Below the pieces are notes generated by a model. It did not search any database. It was given only the letters and a program-made list of their open reading frames with translations, and was not told the origin of the DNA. Shown here piece by piece: positions 40,228 through 48,507 of a DNA stretch of 64,000 nucleotides. The DNA is from Lentzea fradiae (GTDB taxonomy: Bacteria > Actinomycetota > Actinomycetes > Mycobacteriales > Pseudonocardiaceae): contig NZ_FNCC01000014.1 in the NCBI RefSeq assembly GCF_900100955.1, forward strand, positions 1 to 64,000. The letters run 5' to 3'. Numbering within the stretch: the stretch's first letter is position 1; each line of letters opens with the position of its first letter. Position numbers and translations under genes: made by a program.

Positions 40228-41664
40228 TCACTCCAAACGACGCTTGGTGGGTTTGAGCGGCCCGGACATGCGCGGACCAGCGAGCTTGCGCTCGAGTCTG
40301 CCCAGTCCGGTGCGCACGGGCTGGGCCAGGTACTCGCCGAACACGACACCTCCGGCCAGAGCGAGAGCAATGCCACTCGCGAAGATCAGCGTGCTCAGCC
40401 CCGCCGTATCGCCCTCCGCCGTGAGCTGGAACAGGCCCCGGTAGGTGGTCCAGCCCGGCAGCAGCGGGACGACGCCCGCCTGGACGACGACGAGCGTCGG
40501 GATGCGCAGGCGGCGGGTCAGCGTGGCGCCGCCGAACCCGGTGATCGCGGCGGCGACCGCGGAGCTGAGCAGCGCGTCGAGGCCGAGGCTCGTGAACAGG
40601 CCGTAGGAGGCCGTGCCGATCGCGCCGGAGACGGCGGCGGCGACGAGCGCGCGGGGCCGGGCGTAGCAGGCGAGCGCGAAGAACGCGCTGGTCGCCGCAC
40701 CGGCCGCGAACTGCAGCGGCACGGCGGAGATCAGCGGTGGCAACGGGTCGGTGATGCGGATTTCCAGTCCGAAGTGGACGGCGGTGCGGATCGCCAGCGC
40801 GACGCCCGCGATCAGGCCCGCGCTCAGCAGCACCGTCTCGACGGTGCGGCCCGCGGCGGTGACGTTGTAGCCGGAGATCGCGTCCTGCACGGTGCTGACG
40901 AGCGCGAGCCCGGACAGCAGCACGACGATGCTGACGGCGACCAGGAGGCTCGGCCGCAGGGCGGGCAGCAGGCCCGTGGCGTACACGGTGAGCGCCGCAC
41001 CCGTGGCGAGCGCGCCGCCGACGACCTGCTGGAAGAAGAACGGCAGCGCGCGGCGGTTCAGCAGGCGGCCGACCCGGTCGATCACGGCGGTCACCAGTGC
41101 GGCGGTGACGGCGAGCGACAGCCCGCCACCGACGAGGAACGCGACGGCCGCCGCCATCCCCGCCCACGCGGCGGTCGCGACCCAGCGCGGGTACGGGTGC
41201 TCCGCGGTGGTGATGTCCTCCAGCTTCGACTGCGCCTCGTCGATCGGCCCGAGGTTGCGCACCAGGTGCTCGACGGCCGCGAGACGGGTGTAGTCGAGAC
41301 TGCGCTGCCGGACCACCCGCACTGCGGTGAGCGGAGGCGCCTCGGTGCCCCGGTGGCACGACACGCTGATAGAGGTGTAGATCACGTCGACTTCCGTGTG
41401 CGGAAGTCCATAGCTCTCGGTAACGGAAAGAATCGTCGCTGTCACATCGGCCGCTCCGGCACCGCTGGCCATTTGGACCTCACCGATCCGGAGAGCGAGA
41501 TCAAGGACCAGGTGAACAGTGGTGTCGTCGGGCAGCGACGGCCCGTGCAGGTTGTTGGTTGAAATCTTGTGCACCTCCGTTGTGCGATCGTGACGGGCAC
41601 TTCGGTTGTTGCTGTGGTGTCTGCCACCTCCGATCAGGCGACCCGAAAAGGGGGACATGATCAC
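40228..41664 (-). CDS. Threonine/serine exporter family protein, ThrE-like
   Basis: A 478-aa membrane protein with a cytoplasmic N-terminal region (DDTTVHLVLDLALRIGEVQMASGAGAADV, then VIYTSISVSCHRG) typical of ThrE (PF06738-type), followed by about ten hydrophobic helices, the second half being the ThrE_2-like repeat (FAAGAATSAFFALACYARPR; PTLVVVQAGVVPLLPGWTTYRGL). Corynebacterial ThrE exports threonine and serine by proton motive force. The start is the first of two close ATGs. It is divergent from tRNA-Thr, a curious but probably incidental pairing. Confidence 0.85.
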   Translation of the reverse strand: MIMSPFSGRLIGGGRHHSNNRSARHDRTTEVHKISTNNLHGPSLPDDTTVHLVLDLALRIGEVQMASGAGAADVTATILSVTESYGLPHTEVDVIYTSISVSCHRGTEAPPLTAVRVVRQRSLDYTRLAAVEHLVRNLGPIDEAQSKLEDITTAEHPYPRWVATAAWAGMAAAVAFLVGGGLSLAVTAALVTAVIDRVGRLLNRRALPFFFQQVVGGALATGAALTVYATGLLPALRPSLLVAVSIVVLLSGLALVSTVQDAISGYNVTAAGRTVETVLLSAGLIAGVALAIRTAVHFGLEIRITDPLPPLISAVPLQFAAGAATSAFFALACYARPRALVAAAVSGAIGTASYGLFTSLGLDALLSSAVAAAITGFGGATLTRRLRIPTLVVVQAGVVPLLPGWTTYRGLFQLTAEGDTAGLSTLIFASGIALALAGGVVFGEYLAQPVRTGLGRLERKLAGPRMSGPLKPTKRRLE

Positions 41665-41833
41665 GTTCCGTCTATTACCCTCCTGACCTGGTCAAGGCGC
41701 CCTGTCCGGCGCCCTGAGCCACTCAGTTGGTTGGCCCGGCTCCGGTCGGAGCAATCCGATCACACTGAGAGCAGACCGTTCGCCGCAGGGCGCACCGGCA
41801 AGGGGCGCTTACCATGTTCGCGAACACCGTCAG

Positions 41834-41909
41834 GCCGGCGTAGCTCAATTGGCAGAGCACTCGCCTTGTAAGCGAAAGGTTAGGGGTTCGATTCCCCTCG
41901 CCGGCTCCA
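41834..41909 (+). tRNA. tRNA-Thr (anticodon TGT)
   Basis: 76-nt cloverleaf. Acceptor arm GCCGGCG pairs with CGCCGGC, then discriminator T and encoded CCA. D arm GCTC...GAGC, anticodon loop CTTGTAA giving TGT, T arm GGGG-TTCGATT-CCCC. The anticodon stem has four pairs with a C-A mismatch at its outer end. It decodes ACA/ACG-type threonine codons. Confidence 0.95.
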
Positions 41910-41913
41910 TTGA

Positions 41914-41949
41914 CGAAGAGGGTCCGCCCAGGTGGGCGGACCCTCTTCG
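41914..41949 (+). terminator. Terminator of tRNA-Thr
   Basis: Perfect 16-bp stem with an AGGT loop (arms 41914-41929 and 41934-41949), 4 bases past the tRNA CCA, followed by CATTTCG. Position and strength indicate a monocistronic tRNA transcript. Confidence 0.9.
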
Positions 41950-42299
41950 CATTTCGAAGTGATGGTTCCTCAGGTTTTCCGCGCGAGCCCGGTAAAGCCC
42001 GCGACGGCTCAGCGCGGCGAACGACCGGCCGAGGAACCGGACCACCCGGCCTGCTCCGCTCGCCCACTGTCCGGCTGCTCCGTTCGCCAGCCCGCAGCGC
42101 GGCGTTCGCCCAGCTCCACGAGCGGGATCGCCGGATCCGCCGCAAGGCTGATCCTGTTCACCGGTGAACAGGCGTCCGGGCCCGGTGTCGGGCCGCGTTC
42201 GGGAACATGGGCCGTGCCGCCGATCCACGCGTTGCCGAGGTCGAGGCCCCACAGGCCATGTCCTGCTCGTTCCCACTGGGACGTGACATTGTGGACACC
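41950..42299. other. 350-bp gene-free region with a perfect 20-bp palindrome
   Basis: No supported gene. It contains the promoter of the aldo-keto reductase. At 42153-42172 there is a perfect 20-bp palindrome, arms CCTGTTCACC/GGTGAACAGG, 127 bases before the start codon, of the size bound by TetR- or LacI-type dimers. No regulator gene is adjacent. An in-frame extension of the reductase upstream of its ATG is not supported by family alignment. Confidence 0.6.
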
Positions 42300-43328
42300 A
42301 TGTCCTACCTCGCGGATAGCGCGCGCTACGACCAGATGACGTACCGGCGGACTGGCCGCAGCGGTCTCAAGCTGCCTGCCATCTCCCTCGGCCTGTGGCA
42401 CAACTTCGGCGGCGACCGGCCGTACGAGCTCGGCCGCGGGATCGCGCGGAGGGCGTTCGACCTCGGTGTCACGCACTTCGACCTCGCCAACAACTACGGG
42501 CCCCCGTACGGCAGCGCGGAGGTCACGTTCGGGCAGATCTTGAAGGACGATCTCCGGCCCTACCGCGACGAGCTGGTGGTTTCGACGAAGGCGGGCTACG
42601 ACATGTGGCCCGGTCCCTACGGGGAGTGGGGCAGCCGCAAGTACCTGCTGAGCTCGCTCGACCAGTCGCTGACCAGGATGGGCCTCGACTACGTCGACAT
42701 CTTCTACTCACACCGGTTCGACCCGGAGACGCCGCTCGAGGAGACGATGGGCGCGCTCGTGTCCGCCGTCCAGCAGGGCAAGGCGCTCTACGTCGGCATC
42801 TCGTCGTACTCGCCCGCGAAGACCCGCGAGGCCGCCGAGCTGCTGCGGTCAGCGGGCGTGCCGCTGCTGATCCACCAGCCGTCGTACTCGATGCTGAACC
42901 GCTGGATCGAGCCGGACCTGCTGGACGCCCTGGAGGAGGTCGGCGCGGGCTGCATCGCGTTCTCGCCGCTGGCGCAGGGCATGCTGACCGACCGCTACCT
43001 GAACGGCATCCCCGAGGGGTCCCGTGCCACGCAGGGCAAGTCGCTGTCGACGGACCTGCTGACCGAGGAGAACCTCGGCCGCGTCCGGTCGCTCAACGAG
43101 ATCGCGCGGTCGCGCGGCCAGTCGCTGGCCCAGCTCGCGCTCACCTGGACGCTGCGCGACCTGCGCGTCACGTCGGCGTTGATCGGCGCGTCGTCGGTGG
43201 AGCAGCTGGAGCAGAACCTCGCCGCGCTGCAGGCGCCGCCGCTGACCGACGACGAGCTGGCGGAGATCGACAAGTACGCCGTCGAGTCCGGCATCGACCT
43301 GTGGGCGCGCTCCTCCCAGGCGGAGTGA
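42300..43328 (+). CDS. Aldo-keto reductase (YghZ-like)
   Basis: A 342-aa (alpha/beta)8 NADPH-dependent reductase. Features of the AKR14/YghZ group: YRRTGRSGLKLPAISLGLWHNFG, THFDLANNYGPPYGSAE (catalytic Asp and Tyr), VSTKAGYDMWPGPYG (Lys), DIFYSHRFDPETPLEET (His) and IAFSPLAQGMLTDRYL. The ATG start is selected because it begins at the conserved N-terminal strand. E. coli YghZ reduces L-glyceraldehyde-3-phosphate and methylglyoxal; the same activity is likely but not proved. Confidence 0.9.
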   Translation: MSYLADSARYDQMTYRRTGRSGLKLPAISLGLWHNFGGDRPYELGRGIARRAFDLGVTHFDLANNYGPPYGSAEVTFGQILKDDLRPYRDELVVSTKAGYDMWPGPYGEWGSRKYLLSSLDQSLTRMGLDYVDIFYSHRFDPETPLEETMGALVSAVQQGKALYVGISSYSPAKTREAAELLRSAGVPLLIHQPSYSMLNRWIEPDLLDALEEVGAGCIAFSPLAQGMLTDRYLNGIPEGSRATQGKSLSTDLLTEENLGRVRSLNEIARSRGQSLAQLALTWTLRDLRVTSALIGASSVEQLEQNLAALQAPPLTDDELAEIDKYAVESGIDLWARSSQAE

Positions 43329-43330
43329 CT

Positions 43331-43384
43331 TCTCACCCCACCCCCCGCTCTCACCCCACCCCCCGCTCTCACCCCACCCCCCGC
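43331..43384. repeat. Three tandem copies of an 18-bp unit
   Basis: The unit TCTCACCCCACCCCCCGC occurs three times without change (43331-43348, 43349-43366, 43367-43384), starting 3 bases after the aldo-keto reductase stop; a fourth copy degenerates after TCT. The strand composition is strongly biased: the plus strand is C-rich, the minus strand has G4-6 runs. It abuts the palindromic terminator at 43392-43446. Confidence 0.95.
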
Positions 43385-43391
43385 TCTTACG

Positions 43392-43446
43392 CCTCACGCG
43401 GGGGCGCTTCGTACTATGTGACAGTACGAAGCGCCCCCGCGTGAGG
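43392..43446. terminator. Perfect 24-bp palindrome, bidirectional terminator/dispersed repeat
   Basis: Arms 43392-43415 and 43423-43446 are exact complements around a 7-nt loop ATGTGAC. It lies between the convergent aldo-keto reductase and histidine kinase genes and overlaps nothing but the last base before the kinase stop. Its inner stem GCTTCGTACT/AGTACGAAGC and TGTGA-containing loop match those of the palindrome at 10243-10293, with GGGGG flanking runs in both. Confidence 0.88.
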
Positions 43447-44868
43447 TCAGGTGAGCGGGTGGCGGGGGAGGCGGATGGTGAACGTCGTCGAGCCCGGGGT
43501 GCTGGTGAGGGTGATCGTGCCGCCGTGCGCCTCCACGAGCGACCGCACGACGGCGAGGCCCAGGCCGCTGCCGCCGCGCTGGCGGGTGCGCGAGTCGTCC
43601 ACGCGGTAGAACCTGTCGAAGATCCGCGTCTGGTCGGCCTCCGGGATGCCGGGGCCGGTGTCGGACACCCTGATCACCGCCGAGCCGTTCTCGGCCGTCA
43701 CCTTCATCGACACCAGCGTGCCGGCGGGCGTGTGCACGGCCGCGTTCGTCAGCAGGTTGTCGAGCACCTGCCGCAGCCGCGTCGGGTCGGCGGTCAGGGT
43801 CACCGTGTCGGCGTCCAGCTCCAGCACGTGCGACGGCCTGGCCGCGCGGAACGCGTCCGCCGCGGCCTCCGCCACCACCGAGAGGTCCATCTCCTCGGTG
43901 CGCAACGGCGGTTCGGTCGCCGCGGAGTCCAGCCGTGCCAGCAACAGCAGGTCGTCGAGCAGCACGCTCATCCTGGCCGCCTCCGACCGCAGCTTCTCCA
44001 GGTGCTGCTCGCGTTCGCCGGGCTCGTTGGCCGCCGCGTACTTGAACAGGTCCGCGTAGCCGCGCAACGACGTCAACGGCGTGCGCAGCTCGTGCGAGGC
44101 GTCGGCGATGAACCGGCGCAGGCGTTGCTCGGCGGCCGCGCGTGCCGCCAGTGACGAGTCGATGTGCGCGAGCATCTTGTTGAACGCCTCGCGCAGCTCC
44201 TCGACCTCCACACCGCCGCCGTTGCCGTCGACGCGCACGGCGAGCTTCGCCGAGTCGGTCAGGTCGTGCGACGTGATGTCGTGCGCGGTGTTCGCCATGT
44301 CCGACAACGGCCTCATGCCCTTGCGGATCAGCGCCTGCCCGCCCACCACCAGCGCGACGAGCGCGGCCAGGAACGCGATCACACCGACCGTGACCAGCTG
44401 GGCGATCGTGCCGTCCCTGTCCTGCATCGGGGCCGCGCTGACCAGGATGTACTCGTCCTTCACGACCTGGCAGGCGCGCAGCCGGAACTTGCCCTCGTCG
44501 CGCAGGTACTCGGTCTCGTACCCGTCGGCCGACAGCGCCTTGCGCGCGAGGGCGTCGAACTCGGCGCGTTCGGGCGGCTGCTGCTCGCCGGGCAGCGGCG
44601 TCACGTCACCGTTCTCGATCCGGTAGACGACCGAGTACCAGTCCGGCGGGATCTTGCCGATCTTGCCGTAGTAGGCGACCTCCTTGGCCGCGCTCTTCTG
44701 GCTGATCATCATCTGGTCGTCGAGGCGCCGGTCCAGGAACGACTGCATCGACGCGACCATGACCCAGCCGACGATCACGAAGACCGTCAGGGCGAGCGCG
44801 CCGAGGCCCAGCGCGAGCCGGGTGCCGAGCCGCCACTGGGTGGGGGGTGGTGTGCGCACAGGTCTCAT
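43447..44868 (-). CDS. Sensor histidine kinase
   Basis: A 473-aa membrane kinase. Two transmembrane helices (about 15-40 and 160-185) bracket an extracytoplasmic sensor of about 120 residues, then HAMP (RKGMRPLSDMANTAHDI), the H-box DASHELRTPLTSLRGYA, N-box DNLLTNAAVHTP, G1 DTGPGIPE, F-box FDRFYR and G2 GGSGLGLAVV. Start ATG overlaps the stop of the response regulator gene (ATGA). The divergent flavin electron-transfer operon next to the pair is a likely target. Signal unknown. Confidence 0.93.
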   Translation of the reverse strand: MRPVRTPPPTQWRLGTRLALGLGALALTVFVIVGWVMVASMQSFLDRRLDDQMMISQKSAAKEVAYYGKIGKIPPDWYSVVYRIENGDVTPLPGEQQPPERAEFDALARKALSADGYETEYLRDEGKFRLRACQVVKDEYILVSAAPMQDRDGTIAQLVTVGVIAFLAALVALVVGGQALIRKGMRPLSDMANTAHDITSHDLTDSAKLAVRVDGNGGGVEVEELREAFNKMLAHIDSSLAARAAAEQRLRRFIADASHELRTPLTSLRGYADLFKYAAANEPGEREQHLEKLRSEAARMSVLLDDLLLLARLDSAATEPPLRTEEMDLSVVAEAAADAFRAARPSHVLELDADTVTLTADPTRLRQVLDNLLTNAAVHTPAGTLVSMKVTAENGSAVIRVSDTGPGIPEADQTRIFDRFYRVDDSRTRQRGGSGLGLAVVRSLVEAHGGTITLTSTPGSTTFTIRLPRHPLT

Positions 44869-45572
44869 TCTGCGGCTCTGCGGAGCACGTACCCCACCCC
44901 GCGCACGGTGTGGATCAGCGGCTCGCGGCCGTCGTCGAGCTTGCGGCGCAGGTGGGAGATGACCAGCTCGACGACGTTCGACCGGCCGCCGAAGTCGTAC
45001 TCCCACACGTGGTCGAGGATCTGGGCCTTGGTGAGCACGGCCGGCGAGCGGCGCATCAGGTACCGCAGCAGCTCGTACTCGGTCGGGGTGAGCGTCACGA
45101 GCTTGCCGCCGCGGCGGACCTCGCGGGTGTCCTCGTCCATCACCAGGTCGGACACCTTCAGCACCGACCGCTTCCAGGACGGGCCCGTCGACCGGCGCAG
45201 CACGGCCCGCAGCCGCGCCATCAGCTCCTCGACGGAGAAGGGCTTCACCAGGTAGTCGTCACCGCCGCGGGTGAGCCCCGCGACCCGGTCCGCCGTGCCG
45301 TCGCGGGCGGTCAGGAAGACCACCGGCACCATCGCCCCCGCCGACCGGAGGCGGTCGAGGACGGTGAACCCGTCCAGGTCGGGGAGCATCAGGTCGAGCA
45401 CGACGATGTCCGGCTGGAACTCGGCGGCCTCCCGGATCGCCTCCTCGCCGTTGAGCGCGGTCGTGGCCTGCCAGCCCTCGTACCGGGCGACCGTCGCGAC
45501 CAGGTCGGCGATGTGCGGCTCGTCGTCCACGACGAGCAGTCGAACCGAGTTGCCCTTTTCCACGTGCTTCAT
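44865..45572 (-). CDS. OmpR/PhoB-family response regulator
   Basis: A 235-aa regulator. Receiver domain with acidic pair VVDDEPH, phospho-acceptor Asp in IVVLDLMLPDLDGF, Thr in VVFLTARDG and Lys in YLVKPFSVEEL; C-terminal winged helix LVTLTPTEYELLRYLMRRSPAVLTKAQIL...VVELVISHLRRKLDDG. The ATG is placed so that the receiver begins 8 residues later. Divergent from the ferric-reductase-like gene, with 127 bp between them. Confidence 0.93.
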   Translation of the reverse strand: MKHVEKGNSVRLLVVDDEPHIADLVATVARYEGWQATTALNGEEAIREAAEFQPDIVVLDLMLPDLDGFTVLDRLRSAGAMVPVVFLTARDGTADRVAGLTRGGDDYLVKPFSVEELMARLRAVLRRSTGPSWKRSVLKVSDLVMDEDTREVRRGGKLVTLTPTEYELLRYLMRRSPAVLTKAQILDHVWEYDFGGRSNVVELVISHLRRKLDDGREPLIHTVRGVGYVLRRAAE

Positions 45573-45699
45573 GGTGAGGCACCCGGAGCCCGCTCCGCCC
45601 GATCGACAGGAAGTCGACAGGCGGCGCAAAGGGGAGCCACAGCTCGAAACCAGAAGATCGACCCGGTAGACCGCCACCTGCCAGACCGAGGAGCCCGCC

Positions 45700-47058
45700 G
45701 TGACGACCACCCTGCAGCACCCCGTGCGACCGGCTCCGGCCGGGCGCGCGACGCCGCACAAGGTGCTGGCCAAAGCCGGCCTGTACGTGTTCCTCCTGGC
45801 CAACGCCGCGTTCGTGACGTACCTGTTCAACGCGGCCGGTGTCGGTTCGAACAAGCTCGTCAACTTCGGCAGGCTGACCGGCCTCTACGGCGCGCTCGCG
45901 ATGGCGTTCCAGCTGCTCCTGGTCGCCCGGCTGCCGTGGCTCGACCGCCGCCTGGGCATGGACAAGCTGACGGCGTGGCACCGCTGGACCGGCTTCACGA
46001 TCTTCTGGATGCTCGTCGGGCACCTGGTCTTCATCGCGTTCGGCAACGCGGGCGCGGACGGGCCGGTCGCGGAAATCGTGCGGCAGGCCACCGAGCTGGA
46101 GGGCATCCTCCGCGCGCTGGTGGCGTGGGCGATCATCATGGTCGTCGGCGTGGTCTCCGCCCGGTTCGCGCGGCGCAAGCTGGCCTACGAGACCTGGCAC
46201 TTCATCCACCTCTACACCTACGTCGCGATCTTCCTGGCGTTCACGCACCAGGTCGCCGTCGGCAGCACCTTCCGCAACTCGGCGCTCGCGACCGCGTACT
46301 GGTGGGGCCTGTGGACCGTGGCGCTCGGGTCCGTCCTGGCCGGGCGGGTGGCGCTGCCGCTGTGGCGCAACTGGCGGCACCAGTTCCGCGTCGCCGCGGT
46401 CGTGCCGGAGGCGCACAACGTCGTCTCCGTCTACGTCGAGGGCAAGGACCTCGACAAGCTGGGCGCCAAGGCGGGCCAGTTCTTCCTGTGGCGCTTCGTC
46501 ACCAAGGACCGCTGGTGGCAGGCCAACCCGTTCTCGCTGTCCGCGGCGCCGAACGGCCGGTACCTGCGCCTCACCGCCAAGGCCCTCGGTTCCGGCAGCG
46601 CCGACATCCGCAACGTCAAGGTCGGCACCCGCGTGTTCGCCGAGGGCCCGTACGGCGCCTTCACGACCATGCATCAGACCAAGCCGAACGCGCTCCTGGT
46701 CGCGGGTGGCGTCGGCATCACGCCGATCCGCGCGCTGCTGGAGGAGATCCAGGGCCACGTCGTCGTGCTGTACCGGGTGAGCGACCCGCGCGAAGCCGTG
46801 CTGCTGCGCGAGATCGAGGGCCTCGTGCGGTCCAGGAACGCCGTGCTGCGGCTCGTCACCGGCTCCTCGAAGGCCATCACCGCCAACGGCCCGCTGCTCG
46901 GCCCGGAGAACCTCGTCGCGCTGGTTCCGGACGTGCAGGACCGCGACGTGTTCATCTGCGGCCCCAACGGCATGACCGACGCCGTGGTGCGCAGCCTCGA
47001 CGAGCTCGGGGTGCCCGGCAACCAGGTCCACGCCGAGCGCTTCGCGCTCGCCCACTGA
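45700..47058 (+). CDS. Ferric-reductase-like membrane flavo-/haem oxidoreductase
   Basis: A 452-aa protein. The N-terminal half has six predicted helices with histidines placed as haem ligands (WHRWTGFTIFWMLVGHLVF and WHFIHLYTYVAIFLAFTHQV), the ferric-reductase-like transmembrane domain. The C-terminal half is an FAD/NAD(P)H reductase: NPFSLSAAP (FAD), GGVGITPIRALLEE and CGPNGMTDAV (nucleotide). It should move electrons from NAD(P)H across the membrane. GTG after GAGGAG. It is followed by an FMN-binding protein and its flavin transferase, so the exported acceptor is probably that flavoprotein. Confidence 0.9.
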   Translation: MTTTLQHPVRPAPAGRATPHKVLAKAGLYVFLLANAAFVTYLFNAAGVGSNKLVNFGRLTGLYGALAMAFQLLLVARLPWLDRRLGMDKLTAWHRWTGFTIFWMLVGHLVFIAFGNAGADGPVAEIVRQATELEGILRALVAWAIIMVVGVVSARFARRKLAYETWHFIHLYTYVAIFLAFTHQVAVGSTFRNSALATAYWWGLWTVALGSVLAGRVALPLWRNWRHQFRVAAVVPEAHNVVSVYVEGKDLDKLGAKAGQFFLWRFVTKDRWWQANPFSLSAAPNGRYLRLTAKALGSGSADIRNVKVGTRVFAEGPYGAFTTMHQTKPNALLVAGGVGITPIRALLEEIQGHVVVLYRVSDPREAVLLREIEGLVRSRNAVLRLVTGSSKAITANGPLLGPENLVALVPDVQDRDVFICGPNGMTDAVVRSLDELGVPGNQVHAERFALAH

Positions 47059-47073
47059 GGAAGGTACGACGAC

Positions 47074-47580
47074 GTGAAGAGGGCAATCCCCGTGCTGGCG
47101 CTCAGCGTCGCCGGTCTCGTCCCGGTCTGGCTGTACTCGCCCGGCACCGGGCACGGCGGCGAGATCAGCGAGGTCGCCGCCCCCGAAACCCAGCCGCGGC
47201 AAGAGGTTCCGGCTCCGCAGAGCGCGCCGCCGGTCGTGCCGCCCACCGCGGGCTCCGCGCCGAGGAGCACCGCGCCCGGCACCCAGCAGCAGGCACCCCA
47301 GCAGCAGGCGCCCCAGCAGCAGCAGCGGGCCTTGTCCGGTCCCGCGATCACCACGTCCGAGGGCGTCGTGCAGGTCCAGGTGACGCTGCAGGGCACCAAG
47401 ATCACCGACGTGAAGGCGGTGCGGGCGCCCAACAGCAACCCGACCCGCATGGCGCTGCCGCTGCTGCGCCAGTCGGCCCTCAAGGCGCAGAGCGCGGACA
47501 TCGACACGGTGTCCGGCGCCACCGCCACCTCCGAGGGCTACCGGCAGTCGCTGCAGGCCGCCCTCGACGGAGCGCGGTAG
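47074..47580 (+). CDS. Exported FMN-binding domain protein with SGAT flavinylation motif
   Basis: A 168-aa protein. An N-terminal hydrophobic anchor/signal (VLALSVAGLVPVWLY) and a Pro/Gln-rich linker (residues about 40-87) precede an FMN_bind domain: GVVQVQVTLQGTKITDVKAV, NPTRMALPLL and IDTVSGATATSEGY. The SGAT motif at residues 147-150 is the site where ApbE attaches FMN covalently through phosphate to Thr in NqrC/RnfG-type proteins. The next gene encodes such a transferase. It probably receives electrons from the upstream membrane reductase outside the membrane. Confidence 0.9.
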   Translation: MKRAIPVLALSVAGLVPVWLYSPGTGHGGEISEVAAPETQPRQEVPAPQSAPPVVPPTAGSAPRSTAPGTQQQAPQQQAPQQQQRALSGPAITTSEGVVQVQVTLQGTKITDVKAVRAPNSNPTRMALPLLRQSALKAQSADIDTVSGATATSEGYRQSLQAALDGAR

Positions 47581-47582
47581 CC

Positions 47583-48323
47583 GTGGCGGTGCGGCGCGTC
47601 GAGCACGTCATGGGCCTGCCGGTCTCGGTGGACCTGCGCGACGGCGACGCCGCACTCGCCGGCCGCGCGTTCGCCTGGCTGCACGAGGTGGACGAACGGT
47701 TCTCGCCGTTCAAGCCCGGCAGCGAGGTGTGCCGGTACGACCGGGGTGAGCTCACCAGGGAGGAGCTCACCCCGGACCTGGTCGAGGTGCTGTCGCTGTG
47801 CGACTGGTACGAGGAGTCGACCGGCGGCGCGTTCACGGCACGGGTGCCGGGCCGCGCCCTCGACCCGTGCGCGGTCGTGAAGGGCTGGGCCGTGCAACGC
47901 GCCGCTGACCTCCTCCGGGAGGGCGGCGCCTCGTCGTTCTGCCTCAACGCGGGCGGTGACGTCGTGACGGCGGGCGAGCCCGAACCCGGAAAGCCTTGGC
48001 GCGTCGGAGTTCGCCACCCCGACCTCGCCGACCAGCTGAGCGTCGTGCTCGGCGTGCGCGACGGAGCCGTTGCCACGTCGGCGTTGTACGAGCGCGGACA
48101 GCACATCCTCGACGGCCGCACCGGGCGGCCGGTCACCGGTTTGATCTCCGTCACGGTCGTCGCCGACGACCTCGCCATCGCCGACACCACCGCCACGGCG
48201 GCGTTCGCGCTGGGCAGGGACGGGATCGAGTGGGCTGCGGCACAGCGGGACTGCGCCGTCTTCATCGTCGACGAAGATCGTCAGGTGTGGTCGAGTCCTG
48301 GACTTCCGGTACACATCTGTTAA
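47583..48323 (+). CDS. FAD:protein FMN transferase, ApbE-like
   Basis: A 246-aa protein starting GTG, 2 bases after the FMN-binding protein stop. Features of ApbE: MGLPVSVDLR, WLHEVDERFSPFKPGSEVCRYD, LDPCAVVKGWAVQRAADLL (the family has D-x-G-x-x-K-G; here the Gly is Cys/Ala-substituted), FCLNAGGDVVTAG (flavin loop), and ILDGRTGRPVTGLISVTVVADDLAIADTTATAAFALG (metal-binding D-x3-T). No signal peptide is seen, so it acts in the cytoplasm or needs re-examination of the start. It should flavinylate the upstream SGAT protein. Confidence 0.88.
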   Translation: MAVRRVEHVMGLPVSVDLRDGDAALAGRAFAWLHEVDERFSPFKPGSEVCRYDRGELTREELTPDLVEVLSLCDWYEESTGGAFTARVPGRALDPCAVVKGWAVQRAADLLREGGASSFCLNAGGDVVTAGEPEPGKPWRVGVRHPDLADQLSVVLGVRDGAVATSALYERGQHILDGRTGRPVTGLISVTVVADDLAIADTTATAAFALGRDGIEWAAAQRDCAVFIVDEDRQVWSSPGLPVHIC

Positions 48324-48439
48324 CATGCCGGGCCAACGGAGCCTTGTCTCCGGGGCACGTCGTTTCGTTGATCAAGAGCTGATCGGAGCTCGCGCTCGGG
48401 GCAAGACCCGGCCTGCTGTTGACCAACTGTTCGTGCGAG

Positions 48440-48490
48440 AGAGCCCGTTGCGACGCGAATTCGGGAGCGCGCCGCAACGGGCTCTGTCTT
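48440..48490. terminator. Terminator between apbE-like and ADP-ribosylglycohydrolase genes
   Basis: A 13-bp perfect stem (arms 48440-48452 and 48473-48485) with a 20-nt GC-rich loop, followed by GTCTTTC. It lies between two convergent genes and can end both transcripts. Confidence 0.75.
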
Positions 48491-48507
48491 TCAGGCCGCC
48501 GACCGCC

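Noticed and set aside
41723..42276. Open frames overlapping tRNA-Thr and its downstream region
   Set aside because: They read through the tRNA gene and its terminator; composition is that of random high-GC frames.
43331..43446. A CRISPR array at the 18-bp repeats
   Set aside because: Units are contiguous with no spacers and no cas genes occur in the window; it is a simple tandem repeat.
44847..48323. A 1158-codon open frame reading through the ferric-reductase and FMN-binding genes
   Set aside because: Only its 3' end (47583-48323) is a real gene (ApbE). The rest is Arg/Gly/Pro/Ala-rich shadow sequence in another frame of genes with clear homology.
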